Assembly (NCBI GenBank): GCA_017512885.1
Contig: JAFWEP010000044.1
Coordinates: forward strand, 1-51,606
Origin: Erysipelotrichaceae bacterium
Lineage (GTDB): Bacteria > Bacillota_I > Bacilli_A > Erysipelotrichales > Erysipelotrichaceae
Length of the DNA stretch: 51,606 bases
Direction: 5' to 3'
Positions 26,135 through 34,548 of this stretch are shown piece by piece (the stretch's first letter is position 1; every line of letters begins with the position of its first letter). The position numbers and the translations under genes are program-made. The notes beneath the pieces are model-generated. The model was not told the origin of the DNA. It worked only from the letters and a program-made list of their open reading frames with translations, and did not search any database.

Positions 26135-27302
26135 CGTCAAACTCCAGAGCCAGTCCGCCCAGGCTCGTTTCTTTCAGTTCTACGGCGATCTTCTGTCCGG
26201 TATAGTTCATGGAAGCAACGACCATATCGAAAGAGACCAGTCCCTTCTTGCCGATCTTCACGAGCTTGGCCGCCAGTTCCGCGGCATCCAGCGCCCGCAG
26301 CACGGCTGCTGCATTGCGTTCGATGCAGGGGATGATGACGTAGCCTCTGACCGGGTCGCAGGTCAGTCCCAGATGGTGTTCCATGGCGATCTCCGCTGCT
26401 CTCTCCGTGACTTCCAGGGAACCTCCCTGCAGCCAGGCGGCCATCGCTGCGCTCATTGCACAGGCAGTCCCGATCTCGGCCTGACAGCCGCCGACCGAAC
26501 CGGCGATCGTCGCATTCTCCTTGATGACATTGCCGAAGACGGCCCCTACCGCCATCGCCTCATAGATGTCCTTGCAGCTGCGTCCGCGGTCATGATGGAA
26601 ATGATAGAGCAGCGCTGCTGCCACTCCGGCCGAACCCAGGGTCGGAGCAGTGGAGACGATGTGTCCGGCTGCATTCTCTTCTCCTACCGCATAAGCATAG
26701 GCGCAGAGCCGGTCGCGGTCATTCTCGGCACAGCGCATCAGTTTGCCGGCAGAACGCACGTACTGCAGTTCTTCATTGAGCAGTCCCTCGCTCTGTAACC
26801 CCCGTTCGATGCTGCTGCACATCACCTGAAAGCTCTCTTCAAGATGCGCAAGAAGGTCGCTTTCCTGCTGAAAGAGATATTCCGGCAGGGAAAGACCGGA
26901 AGCAAGGAAAGCTTCCTTCAGCTGCTGCCAGCCGTGTTCAGGATAGAGGTCATGTTCGTCGCCGCAGTCGTATTCGGCGATGCGGATGCTGCCGCCGCCC
27001 AAGGACAGGGCGTGCCACTCCAGCAGCAGTTCTTCTCCCCGATAAGCCTGTAAAGTGATCCGGTTCTCCGGGTCACGGATATCAAAGACGATCTCCGCAG
27101 GTACGGGAGAGAGCGTCTCCTGTACGATCTCATCGCTGCGATGTCCCTTTCCGGTCAAGGCCAGTGAACCGCCGAAAGTGACCCGATAATGATCGGCATC
27201 CGGGGTGACCTTACGGAAAAAGGCAGCCGCCCGCTGCGGTCCGATGGTATGGGAACTGGAAGGACCGTAACCGATCCGGTAGATATCTTTAATGGGCTTC
27301 AT
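26118..27302 (-). CDS. sdaA: L-serine ammonia-lyase, single-chain iron-sulfur type
   Basis: Deaminates L-serine to pyruvate and ammonia with a [4Fe-4S] cluster. 394 aa, with the beta part first (IGYGPSSSHTIGPQRAAAFF) and the alpha part after it (APTLGSAGVAAALLYHF). The three cluster cysteines are visible in SVGGCQAEIG, LTCDPVRG and IIPCIERNA. It is shorter than E. coli SdaA (454). ATG 27302 is chosen because MKPIKDIYRIGYGPSSSHT is the family N-terminus and GGGG lies 8 nt upstream; the longer frame runs back into holA. It overlaps holA by 14 nt and the U32 gene by 17 nt. Confidence 0.92.
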   Translation of the reverse strand: MKPIKDIYRIGYGPSSSHTIGPQRAAAFFRKVTPDADHYRVTFGGSLALTGKGHRSDEIVQETLSPVPAEIVFDIRDPENRITLQAYRGEELLLEWHALSLGGGSIRIAEYDCGDEHDLYPEHGWQQLKEAFLASGLSLPEYLFQQESDLLAHLEESFQVMCSSIERGLQSEGLLNEELQYVRSAGKLMRCAENDRDRLCAYAYAVGEENAAGHIVSTAPTLGSAGVAAALLYHFHHDRGRSCKDIYEAMAVGAVFGNVIKENATIAGSVGGCQAEIGTACAMSAAMAAWLQGGSLEVTERAAEIAMEHHLGLTCDPVRGYVIIPCIERNAAAVLRALDAAELAAKLVKIGKKGLVSFDMVVASMNYTGQKIAVELKETSLGGLALEFDDEKKD

Positions 27303-28266
27303 AAGCTTTTCCCCAGTGTAACAGGAAGAGATCGAAACGGGCGCTCTCACTGAGCGAACTGTCCGTCTTGATCGCTTCATCGAGTGCCGAAAGATCCTTC
27401 AGCATCTCCAGGATGCGGTACATATCCGTCCTTTGCAGCGTTTCTTCTGCTTTCTGTACCCGATATACGGAACAGTTCGGCTTGCCGATCTCTTCGGCGA
27501 TCTGCTGGCGGGACCAGCCCCTGCGGCGCAGATAGTCGACGCCGTAGAGATAGCGCAGTGATGTGCCGATGGTCGCCAGCAAAGGAAGGATGCTTTCATT
27601 GACCTGACGGTAATCCCTGATCAGGCGGAAGACATCCGCTGTCCTTTTCTGCAGCAGGGCATCGATCAGAGCGAAGTTGTCGCTGCTGATCACTTCCGGC
27701 ACCAGCTGACGCAATACGTCCATCGTGATCTCGCCTTCGTAAAGCTTCAGCTTGGCGATGTTCTGAGCGAGGATACCGGTATCGTTCATGCAGGAGCGGG
27801 CCATGTATTCTTCTCCGCCCCAGGGCAGCCGGATATTGGCAGCCGAAAGAGCGCGGCGCACTTCCTGCGGAAAGAGCTTCTCGTCCGGTGCATCGCGGCG
27901 CAGGATCTTCACATGTTTGCTGAGCATACGCCAGGTCTTCAGTTTTCCGTTCGGACGCTGGCCGCTGCAGTAGAAAAGGATCTCGGCATCCTGTGGAGGA
28001 TCCTTGACGAATGCCTCCAGACGCTTATATTCCTCATCATCCATGGCCTTGAACAGGAAATAGGGATTCCGGACCAGGACCAGATGCTGCTGGGCAAAGA
28101 GACTGCTGCTGTAAGAAGCATCGCTGAGTTTGCGGATCGGTTCGTCCTTCCCTTCCATATCGACCGTATCGGTCTCCAGGGAAGAAAAAGAACTGCGGAT
28201 CCTGTTCAGTTCCTTCCGTACCGCTTCGCTGTCTGTACCGTATAACAGAGTGATCATACTTCTCAT
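27289..28266 (-). CDS. holA: DNA polymerase III delta subunit
   Basis: Clamp-loader subunit that opens the beta sliding clamp. 325 aa; it begins ITLLYGTDSEAVRKELNRI and contains the weakly conserved AAA+-like body with the C-terminal collar domain (PLLATIGTSLRYLYGVDYL). The family is divergent, but size, N-terminus and position after comEA-comEC are as in Bacillus (comEC-yqeN). The usual rpsT neighbour is missing; sdaA follows instead. AGGGGAAG precedes the ATG at 9 nt. Confidence 0.85.
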   Translation of the reverse strand: MRSMITLLYGTDSEAVRKELNRIRSSFSSLETDTVDMEGKDEPIRKLSDASYSSSLFAQQHLVLVRNPYFLFKAMDDEEYKRLEAFVKDPPQDAEILFYCSGQRPNGKLKTWRMLSKHVKILRRDAPDEKLFPQEVRRALSAANIRLPWGGEEYMARSCMNDTGILAQNIAKLKLYEGEITMDVLRQLVPEVISSDNFALIDALLQKRTADVFRLIRDYRQVNESILPLLATIGTSLRYLYGVDYLRRRGWSRQQIAEEIGKPNCSVYRVQKAEETLQRTDMYRILEMLKDLSALDEAIKTDSSLSESARFDLFLLHWGKAYEAH

Positions 28267-28284
28267 TATAACAAACTTCCCCTC

Positions 28285-30141
28285 TCAGGACCTCTGCTTC
28301 TTGGCCAGGAAACGGAAGTGTCCTTTCTCTGTAAGGAAGAGATCGAAGTATCTGCCCAGCCAGAGGGTGACGTCCCCTTCTTTTTCCGTGACATAGTAGA
28401 TCGTATTCTGGGAGCGCAGCGTCTGCAGCGTCTTTGCCGAAGGATGGCCGTAGCGGCCGTTGGCTGAGATCAGGGCAAAGGAAGGATCGCATTCCTGCAG
28501 GAAAAGCGGATCGGAAGAGGTATCGGAACCGTGATGGGCTGCCTTCAGGATATCGATCTTCAGAGGTCCGTATTCCTGCACGAGTTCTCTCTCCCGGGCA
28601 GCGGAGATATCGCCGGTAAAAAGGAAACACAGTCCGTCGGCTTCCAGATAGTAGATCAGAGAATCATCGTTGGGATCGCCGGTCACCGGCAGCGGCAGCC
28701 AGGAGAAACGGGCGTTTCCCTTGCAGAGATCTTCCCCTTCGGTGATCACCTTCCCGATCCGCAGATCCTTCTGCAGAGCTTCGGCATTGCCGGCATGATC
28801 GTCATCGCTGTGCGTGATGATCAGCCAGTCCAGCGAAGAAACGCCCTTCGCATCCAATGCTTCACGCACCGCCCGGTAATGATAGGGATCGCCGGTATCG
28901 ATCAACACCCGCAGATGAGCCAGCCGGTCTTCGTAATAGATCGCATCGCCGTGACCGACGTCGATCATCGTCAAAGAAGCGGAAGGCACCTGCAGGCGCA
29001 GCAAAAGGAAGACCACCGGTACCAGCAAAGACAGCCGCTTCTGTTCCAGCCGGAAGACATAGAGGAAGACGATCAGGAAGAGGATCCAGAACGGCGAGAG
29101 CCTCCCCTTTACCGCTAAAGGGATGCTGCCGAACAAGGCGAAGAAACGGTCTAAAAGCAGGACATAGTTCTGCGGCGGGAAGCCTCCGCAGGCTGTAAGG
29201 AAAGACAGCAGATAGATCCCGATGCCGATGCTGTCGATGAGTGGAAAGGCCAGGAAACGCAATAGATCGATCCGGGCAAAGAGATAGGACTGCAGCATGA
29301 TCACCAGCGTATCTTTCCGCAGGCGATAGGAAAAACAGTTCAGCAGGCGGAAGATCAGTGCCAGCCGCAGTGATTGCCGGAAGAGACTGTAAGGATCGCC
29401 GAGCAGCAGCAGGAGCAAGACGAAGGCAAAATGCTCCTGGCCCTTCTTTCCCAGCCGTTCTGCCAGCAGGTCGCAGACCAGCAGCAACAATAACGGATGA
29501 TAGCCGAAGAGACAGAGATGGATGTAGAAGAAGAGCGGCAGGAATTCCGCCAGATAGGGGTATTTGCGTTTCAGTTTCCGGCATCCCCGGTAAAGACCAA
29601 AGCCGAACAATGCTGCTTCCGCCGGAAGCTCGTAATTGCTTTCACCGCAGAGGAAACGGCGCAGATAGCGTTCACAGTCTCTTCCGTATTGGGCAAAAGA
29701 TCCCTCCAGGATGCCGCAGCGTGTCCCCGCTGAGATCACTTCCGCATCCGTGATCCGGATGCGATGGGTGATGCCGCGAGTCAGAGATGCCGTCTCCCCT
29801 GTCTTCTTCAGATCTTCGGTCTCAGTGATCCGGTAGCGGATATCCGTGTATGAAGGGATCTCTGCAGAACACTCAGCCAGCAGATCTCCGTGATCACTGC
29901 GCAGGAGATAGCCCTTTTCACTGCTGCCGGACAGCACGGTCGCTGTTTCCGCCGGAGGCAGCGAGAAAGAGAGACGGCAGAAGAGCGCCCCGCAGAGCAG
30001 GAGATAAAACAGGAATTCTCTCCTGTCCCAGAACAGCAGGAAGATCCCGCCGAGCGCCAGCACCGGATAAGAACGGCTGTACAGGAAGAGCACAGCCGCC
30101 AGCACCGGCCTAAAGAGAGATGTAGGGAAGTATCTTCGCAT
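28285..30141 (-). CDS. comEC: ComEC/Rec2 DNA-uptake channel protein (divergent, short)
   Basis: Membrane protein that forms the channel for single-stranded DNA uptake in natural transformation. 618 aa against about 776 in Bacillus. Order: N-terminal hydrophobic segments (1-60), a short soluble OB-like part (about 65-160), a polytopic competence region (about 165-400), and a C-terminal metallo-beta-lactamase domain with MIDVGHGDAI, ITHSDDDHAGN and KAAHHGS. The usual competence-domain motif of the form HLLAISGLH is not recognisable. GGGAGG lies 6 nt before the ATG within the end of comEA (32-nt overlap). The nuclease-type domain keeps its metal ligands. Confidence 0.88.
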   Translation of the reverse strand: MRRYFPTSLFRPVLAAVLFLYSRSYPVLALGGIFLLFWDRREFLFYLLLCGALFCRLSFSLPPAETATVLSGSSEKGYLLRSDHGDLLAECSAEIPSYTDIRYRITETEDLKKTGETASLTRGITHRIRITDAEVISAGTRCGILEGSFAQYGRDCERYLRRFLCGESNYELPAEAALFGFGLYRGCRKLKRKYPYLAEFLPLFFYIHLCLFGYHPLLLLLVCDLLAERLGKKGQEHFAFVLLLLLLGDPYSLFRQSLRLALIFRLLNCFSYRLRKDTLVIMLQSYLFARIDLLRFLAFPLIDSIGIGIYLLSFLTACGGFPPQNYVLLLDRFFALFGSIPLAVKGRLSPFWILFLIVFLYVFRLEQKRLSLLVPVVFLLLRLQVPSASLTMIDVGHGDAIYYEDRLAHLRVLIDTGDPYHYRAVREALDAKGVSSLDWLIITHSDDDHAGNAEALQKDLRIGKVITEGEDLCKGNARFSWLPLPVTGDPNDDSLIYYLEADGLCFLFTGDISAARERELVQEYGPLKIDILKAAHHGSDTSSDPLFLQECDPSFALISANGRYGHPSAKTLQTLRSQNTIYYVTEKEGDVTLWLGRYFDLFLTEKGHFRFLAKKQRS

Positions 30142-30583
30142 ACTTCGCCTCCCCGATCCCCGAGACTTCCTTCAGTTCTTCCAGAGAATGAAAACCATGG
30201 TGCTGTTCACGGTATTCCAGGATCTTCCGGGCTGTGCTCTCGCCGACTCCCGGCAGCCGCATCAGTTCTTCCAGTGTCGCTGCATTGATCGAGATCGGCC
30301 GCTCTTCTTCCGGCTTGCGGGGGATCACGATCACTTCCTTGTAGCTGAGCGTGCGGTTCAGCGCCAGGTCGGAAAGATCCGCATCGGCGGTGATCCCGCA
30401 GAGTTCCAGCAGATCCGCGAGCGTTGCTTCCCGGGGCACATGATAGACGCCTTCTTTGCTGACCTCACCCTTGATCTCGACGGGGATCGTAACGCTCTTC
30501 TCGAAGCTGCCGTAACGTACTTGATGCGTCTCCAGCAGCAGGAAAACAGCCAATACCAGCAGTACCGCGATCTTCTTAAACAT
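30110..30583 (-). CDS. comEA: Competence DNA receptor ComEA
   Basis: Membrane-anchored dsDNA receptor for transformation. 157 aa: an N-terminal transmembrane anchor (about 3-18), a SLBB-like domain (VEIKGEVSKEGVYHVPREATLADLL), then tandem helix-hairpin-helix motifs at the C-terminus (INAATLEELMRLPGVGESTARKIL and FHSLEELKEVSGIGEAKYAKI). ATG 30583 has GGAG 6 nt upstream; a GTG lies directly before it. It overlaps the unknown upstream gene by 8 nt and comEC by 32 nt, so all three are co-translated. Confidence 0.93.
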   Translation of the reverse strand: MFKKIAVLLVLAVFLLLETHQVRYGSFEKSVTIPVEIKGEVSKEGVYHVPREATLADLLELCGITADADLSDLALNRTLSYKEVIVIPRKPEEERPISINAATLEELMRLPGVGESTARKILEYREQHHGFHSLEELKEVSGIGEAKYAKILPYISL

Positions 30584-31382
30584 CACGCTCTCCGCTCACG
30601 CTCACCGTGATCTTGTATTCTTTTCCGGCAACGTAATAGATCACCGGGTATTCGCCCGGCACAGAAAGATCGACCGCTGAGTAACTGACACTGACCTGCT
30701 GGTTCGTACGCAGATGATCGATCAGGGCGTGGATCAGCTCTTCTTCGCTGCTTCCTACCGGAAGCGAGACATCCTGCACATTCTCAAAGATGAAGACTTC
30801 TTCCGGGATATAGACTTCGACTTCCTGTTCTACCTCTTCCCAGATGACCTGCGGCTCTTCCTGTACGATCGTCTCTTCGTGCACTTCCGTGCGGATCTCC
30901 GGCTGCGGAGACTCAGTCTCTACAGGCGGCAGCGTTGCAGGCGGTTCAGCATTGACGGACGGTCTCTCGTTTGAAGCCGGGATCTCTGCTGTATCACTTC
31001 TTTCTGTCTCTTCCCTCGATTCTGTTGCGGGCGTTTTCTCTTCCGGTTCCGAAAGATCTTCTGCAGCAAACTCTTCCTGAGTTTCCGGCAGAGCGATCCT
31101 GCGGCAGTTATCGGAAAGATCACAGACTTCGAGCCAGGTCTTATCGCCTTCCTCAAAGACTTTATAGACCGTTTCCTGCAGGTCCCGGAAACGGAAACAG
31201 CGGCGGATCTCTTCTTCGCTTCCGGAGTGCGGTTCCTCCAGCATGTAGATCAAAGGCGCCAGGCGATCCTGACGGGTATAGGTCTTTGAATTCTCCTGCA
31301 GCAGCTGCAGACAGCGGCCAAGTGAGAGATCGGTCAGTGCCAGCAAGCCTATAGCCAGAAATAGTTTCTTTTTTCCAAACAA
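30576..31382 (-). CDS. Unknown secreted or membrane-anchored protein in the comE operon
   Basis: I do not recognise this 268-aa protein. It has an N-terminal signal/anchor (KKKLFLAIGLLALTDLSLG), a region of about 70 residues with several cysteines (CFRF, VCDLSDNC), a long Pro/Glu/Thr/Ser-rich acidic linker (about 110-185), and a C-terminal part that ends like a small Ig-like cell-surface domain (VDLSVPGEYPVIYYVAGKEYKITVSV, residues near 235-262). The start is TTG 31382, the first codon after a terminator-like hairpin whose loop holds GGAGG. The gene overlaps comEA by 8 nt. A role at the cell surface in DNA uptake is suggested only by position. Confidence 0.7.
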   Translation of the reverse strand: MFGKKKLFLAIGLLALTDLSLGRCLQLLQENSKTYTRQDRLAPLIYMLEEPHSGSEEEIRRCFRFRDLQETVYKVFEEGDKTWLEVCDLSDNCRRIALPETQEEFAAEDLSEPEEKTPATESREETERSDTAEIPASNERPSVNAEPPATLPPVETESPQPEIRTEVHEETIVQEEPQVIWEEVEQEVEVYIPEEVFIFENVQDVSLPVGSSEEELIHALIDHLRTNQQVSVSYSAVDLSVPGEYPVIYYVAGKEYKITVSVSGERDV

Positions 31383-31407
31383 AATAAGCAGGTCCTCCCT
31401 GCTTATT
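31383..31407 (-). terminator. Terminator of the alaS-greA operon, with the next gene's ribosome-binding site in its loop
   Basis: AATAAGCAGG (31383-31392) and CCTGCTTATT (31398-31407) form a perfect 10-bp stem with a 5-nt loop. On the minus strand the loop and first stem bases read GGGAGGAC, and TTGTTTGG follows the stem; that TTG is the start codon of the next gene. The tail is only moderately T-rich, so read-through into the comE operon is plausible. Confidence 0.65.
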
Positions 31408-31435
31408 GTTTCCGTGAAAAACTGAAATTCCTCCC

Positions 31436-31909
31436 CTATTTGACGGAAAGGATCTTTACTTCGTACGGATCATCGACCTTGACCAGGACGGTAGAACCGA
31501 CTTTCTGATCCAGGATCGCTTCCGCCAGCGGCGTAGCGTTGGACAGACGGCCGTTGAGCGGGTCTGCTTCAACGGAACCGACGATCGTATAGGTCAGGAT
31601 GTTTCCGGTGTCCATCTCTTCCAGTTCGACGGTAGAGCCCATACGGACATAGCGTGTAGACTTCTTGGATTCAATGATCTTCGCATTGCGGATCATGTGC
31701 TCCAGTTCTTTGATACGTGCTTCGACCTGTGCCTGACGTTCTCTGGCGGCATCATAGTCGGCGTTTTCCGAAAGGTCACCCTGTGCACGGGCAGCTTTCA
31801 GGTCTTCGATAACTTCATTCCGGGTCACATGAACGAGTTCATGCAGTTCATTATTCAGATCCGCAAGACCTTCTTCGGTGACTAGAAATACATCTTTCTT
31901 TTCTTCCAT
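31436..31909 (-). CDS. greA: Transcription elongation factor GreA
   Basis: Binds RNA polymerase's secondary channel and triggers transcript cleavage in backtracked complexes. 157 aa: N-terminal coiled-coil hairpin with the acidic tip (ARAQGDLSENADYDAARERQ, Asp and Glu included), and C-terminal FKBP-like domain (STVELEEMDTGNILTYTIVG and SNATPLAEAILDQKVG). AGGAGG precedes the ATG. It is the last gene of the alaS operon. Confidence 0.97.
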   Translation of the reverse strand: MEEKKDVFLVTEEGLADLNNELHELVHVTRNEVIEDLKAARAQGDLSENADYDAARERQAQVEARIKELEHMIRNAKIIESKKSTRYVRMGSTVELEEMDTGNILTYTIVGSVEADPLNGRLSNATPLAEAILDQKVGSTVLVKVDDPYEVKILSVK

Positions 31910-31913
31910 TTGT

Positions 31914-32570
31914 TTACCCTCCTGTTCTGAGCGCTTTCCGATTCAGTATACTACTGATCTTCGTCTCCAGCAAATCGATCGCTACCACGTTCTCTCCGCC
32001 TTCCGGGACGATCAGATCGGCATATTTCTTCGACGGTTCGACGAATTCCTCGTGCATCACCCTTACCGTCGTCGTGTACTGGTTCAGGACCGATTCCATC
32101 GAACGGCCTCTTTCCTGGATATCCCGGACCAGACGGCGGATCAGCCGCAGATCGGCGGGAGTATCGACGAAGACCTTGATGTCCAGCATGTTGCGGATGT
32201 CCTTGTTTTCAAGGACGAAGAGACCTTCCAGGACGATGACATCGGCGGCCGGGACTTCTTCGGTGATGTCCGAACGGGTGTGGTGGACATAGTCATAAGT
32301 GGGCTTGCGGATGCCGCGGCCTTCCTTCAGTTCCTGCAGATCATGCAGCAGCAGATCATGGTCGAAGGCAAAGGGATGGTCGTAGTTCGTCTTCAGACGT
32401 TCTTCGAAAGGAAGATGGGACTGATCTTTGTAGTAGTCGTCTTCCTTGATGATCACGACCGAATTGTGATCACTGAAGGCATCGACGATGCGGGCTGCGA
32501 TCGTCGTCTTGCCGCTGGCGGTGCCGCCGGCGATCCCGATCAGTAAGGGACTTTCATTTTTCAGTAACAT
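31914..32570 (-). CDS. udk: Uridine kinase
   Basis: Phosphorylates uridine and cytidine to UMP and CMP for pyrimidine salvage. 218 aa with Walker A GIAGGTASGKTTIAARI near residue 13, the substrate-binding YDHPFAFDHDLL, and EGLFVLENKDIRNMLDIKVFVDTPADLRLIRR. GGAG lies 8 nt before the ATG, inside the end of mltG (10-nt overlap). The udk-greA order is that of Bacillus. Confidence 0.96.
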   Translation of the reverse strand: MLLKNESPLLIGIAGGTASGKTTIAARIVDAFSDHNSVVIIKEDDYYKDQSHLPFEERLKTNYDHPFAFDHDLLLHDLQELKEGRGIRKPTYDYVHHTRSDITEEVPAADVIVLEGLFVLENKDIRNMLDIKVFVDTPADLRLIRRLVRDIQERGRSMESVLNQYTTTVRVMHEEFVEPSKKYADLIVPEGGENVVAIDLLETKISSILNRKALRTGG

Positions 32571-33595
32571 GTCAGATACTTCTCCACATTGGCCTGATGC
32601 TCGGCAAAATCCTTCGCATAGTAGACCTGTCCGTCACCGCAGACATCGGCGATGAAGAACAGATAATCATTCTCTTCCGGTTCCAGCACAGCCTGGATCG
32701 CCGCCTTTCCGGGGTTCAGGATCGGTCCCGGAGGGAGTCCGCTGATCCGGTAGGTGTTGTAGGGGCTGGGATCATCGCTGCTGAACTCGCAGGCCGTCCA
32801 GTCCTGATCATCGGCAAGATCGATGGCGTAGCAGACGGTGACCGAGCTCTGCAGCGGCATATTGATGCTGAGACGGTTCAGGAAGACGCCGGCAATGGTG
32901 CGCATGTCTTCCACACTGGCCGCTTCGTACTGGACGATGCTGGCCAGGGTAAAGATCTCATGGATATCGAAGGGCGCGTTGGCGATGTCCCGCTTCAGTT
33001 CCTGATAGACCAGATCGGTCTGATCCAGCATCTTTTCGGTCGCTTCTTCGATCGTCGTATCGCGGTAGAAAGTATAGGTATCCGGGAAGAGATATCCTTC
33101 CAGGGGATGACGGACGTCCGCATTCAGGATGTCTTCGCTCAGAAATTCATAGCGGTCGATATAGGAACGGACGACAGCCGGATCATCCCAGTAAGCCAGG
33201 ATATCCGCTTCGTTCAGTCCGGTGTTCTCGCTTAAGGCCCGGGCGTAGTGCTTCAGCCACTGCCCCTCCTTGAAAGTGATGGTGACCGTATCGACGACGA
33301 TGTGCTCGCTGTTGCTGAGGTAGTCGATCAGATCCGGCAGGTTCAGACCTTCCGGGATCTCGTAATCTCCGGCTTTGAAAGAAGGCGTATGCAGGAATCT
33401 GCCGTAGTAATAGGCAATATCGTCATTCGATATGAATCCCTGCTCCTTCAGATCACGGAAGACGGTGGCACTGGTGCTGCCTTCCCGGACGGTGAACTCC
33501 CCGCCCTTGCCGGTCGTTTTGACTCCGCTCGTCAGATACAGGCCTCCGCCGATCAGGATCAGCAGAAAGAAAAGAAGAACGATCAGCTTACGCAT
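32561..33595 (-). CDS. mltG: Endolytic peptidoglycan transglycosylase MltG
   Basis: Membrane-bound lytic transglycosylase that cuts nascent glycan strands and acts as a likely terminator of glycan synthesis. 344 aa: one N-terminal transmembrane helix (about 3-25), a LysM-like domain (FTVREGSTSATVFRDLKEQGF), and the YceG catalytic domain with the catalytic Glu in LASIVQYEAAS and the trailing MPLQSSVTVCYAI and YNTYRISGLPPGPILNPG. It overlaps the DUF1292 gene by 8 nt. The U32 genes that sit beside it in Bacillus are absent here. Confidence 0.95.
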   Translation of the reverse strand: MRKLIVLLFFLLILIGGGLYLTSGVKTTGKGGEFTVREGSTSATVFRDLKEQGFISNDDIAYYYGRFLHTPSFKAGDYEIPEGLNLPDLIDYLSNSEHIVVDTVTITFKEGQWLKHYARALSENTGLNEADILAYWDDPAVVRSYIDRYEFLSEDILNADVRHPLEGYLFPDTYTFYRDTTIEEATEKMLDQTDLVYQELKRDIANAPFDIHEIFTLASIVQYEAASVEDMRTIAGVFLNRLSINMPLQSSVTVCYAIDLADDQDWTACEFSSDDPSPYNTYRISGLPPGPILNPGKAAIQAVLEPEENDYLFFIADVCGDGQVYYAKDFAEHQANVEKYLTCY

Positions 33596-33833
33596 CGTCT
33601 TCTCCTTCGAAAGCAGCCAGTACTTCCGCTGCCATGTTCAGTTCGTCTTCGTCTTCGACGACTTCCAGATTGTGATCATCATCATAGGTGAAAACGAAGG
33701 CATCTTCCTCGTTTCCCGGTTCATTGACGATAACATAGTTCTTCTCGTTGATGGCGAAAGTCAGGATGACTTCCATCACATGTTCAACGCCACCGTCATC
33801 GGTAATGTAGATCTTGTTTTCGTTGTCCATCAT
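33588..33833 (-). CDS. DUF1292 domain protein (YrzB-like)
   Basis: 81-aa acidic protein of the DUF1292 family, which is conserved beside ruvX in Bacillota. It has the pattern IYITDDGGVEHVMEVILTFAINEKNYVIVNE and ends with an Asp/Glu-rich segment. It couples to ruvX through ATGA; a second ATG follows the first directly. Function of the family is unknown; the acidic surface suggests a protein-protein role. Confidence 0.85.
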   Translation of the reverse strand: MMDNENKIYITDDGGVEHVMEVILTFAINEKNYVIVNEPGNEEDAFVFTYDDDHNLEVVEDEDELNMAAEVLAAFEGEDDA

Positions 33834-34252
33834 GCACCTTTCTTCTTGTCCAGATAGGACTGCAGGATATTGGCAGCCGCGACCTGATCGACCCGGCCCT
33901 TGCGCTTGTCCTTCTTCGTGCCCAGTGTGGAAAGCTCCCGCAGTGCCATGACCGTCGTCAGACGTTCATCCTGCAGGACCACTTCCACATCCCGCTCCTG
34001 TTCCAGGACTTCCTTGAACTCCATCGAGAGCTGCGCTTTCTCGCCGACATCGCCGTTCATATGTTTGGGGAAACCTAATACGACGGTATGGATCTTGTAC
34101 TCATCAATATAGGCGAGCGCTCTGTCCAGAGCGCTCTCATAGTCTTCATCGGCAAAGCGAAAAGTCTCCTTCATCAAAGCGAGACTTTCATTGGTATCCG
34201 AAAGAGCGATCCCCAGGGTCCGTGACCCCAAGTCAAGTCCGAGGATCCTCAT
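33830..34252 (-). CDS. ruvX: RuvX/YqgF-type Holliday-junction resolvase-like nuclease
   Basis: RNase H-fold nuclease. In E. coli the homologue is needed for maturation of the 5-prime end of 16S rRNA, while other members cleave Holliday junctions. 140 aa with the first catalytic Asp in RILGLDLGSRTLGIALSD, the ALDRALAYIDEYKIHTVVLGFP core, and the final catalytic Asp in RVDQVAAANILQSYL. It is coupled to ireB at the start and to the DUF1292 gene at the end, each by ATGA. Confidence 0.93.
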   Translation of the reverse strand: MRILGLDLGSRTLGIALSDTNESLALMKETFRFADEDYESALDRALAYIDEYKIHTVVLGFPKHMNGDVGEKAQLSMEFKEVLEQERDVEVVLQDERLTTVMALRELSTLGTKKDKRKGRVDQVAAANILQSYLDKKKGA

Positions 34253-34503
34253 TTACTTTCCAGATAGAAACGGACAAGTTCCTCGATGATCTCGTATCTT
34301 TCTACCTTCTGAATGTTGGTACGGGCGTTTTTGTGGCTCGAGATGTAAGCAGGATCACCGGAAAGAAGATAGCCGGAGAGCTGGTTGACGGCATTGTAGC
34401 CGCGTTCCTTCAGCGCTTCTTCTACCGATTTCAACAGCTGTTTCATGTATTCGCGCTCTACATCTTTCGAAGAGAACACCATTGTGGATGAACGATCTGC
34501 CAT
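34249..34503 (-). CDS. ireB: IreB family regulatory phosphoprotein
   Basis: Small substrate of the PASTA-domain kinase IreK; in enterococci it modulates cephalosporin tolerance and cell-wall homeostasis. 84 aa from ATG 34503, chosen because AAAGGAGG lies 6 nt upstream. The N-terminal STMVFS matches the phospho-threonine region TMxF of the family, and NAVNQLSGYLLSGDPAYI with the later ELVRFYLESK is diagnostic. It follows alaS and precedes ruvX, as in Bacillus (alaS-yrzL-yrrK). Confidence 0.92.
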   Translation of the reverse strand: MADRSSTMVFSSKDVEREYMKQLLKSVEEALKERGYNAVNQLSGYLLSGDPAYISSHKNARTNIQKVERYEIIEELVRFYLESK

Positions 34504-34548
34504 AGGGAGCCTCCTTTCACTCATTTTAACCCGTTAGCACGGGAAAGT

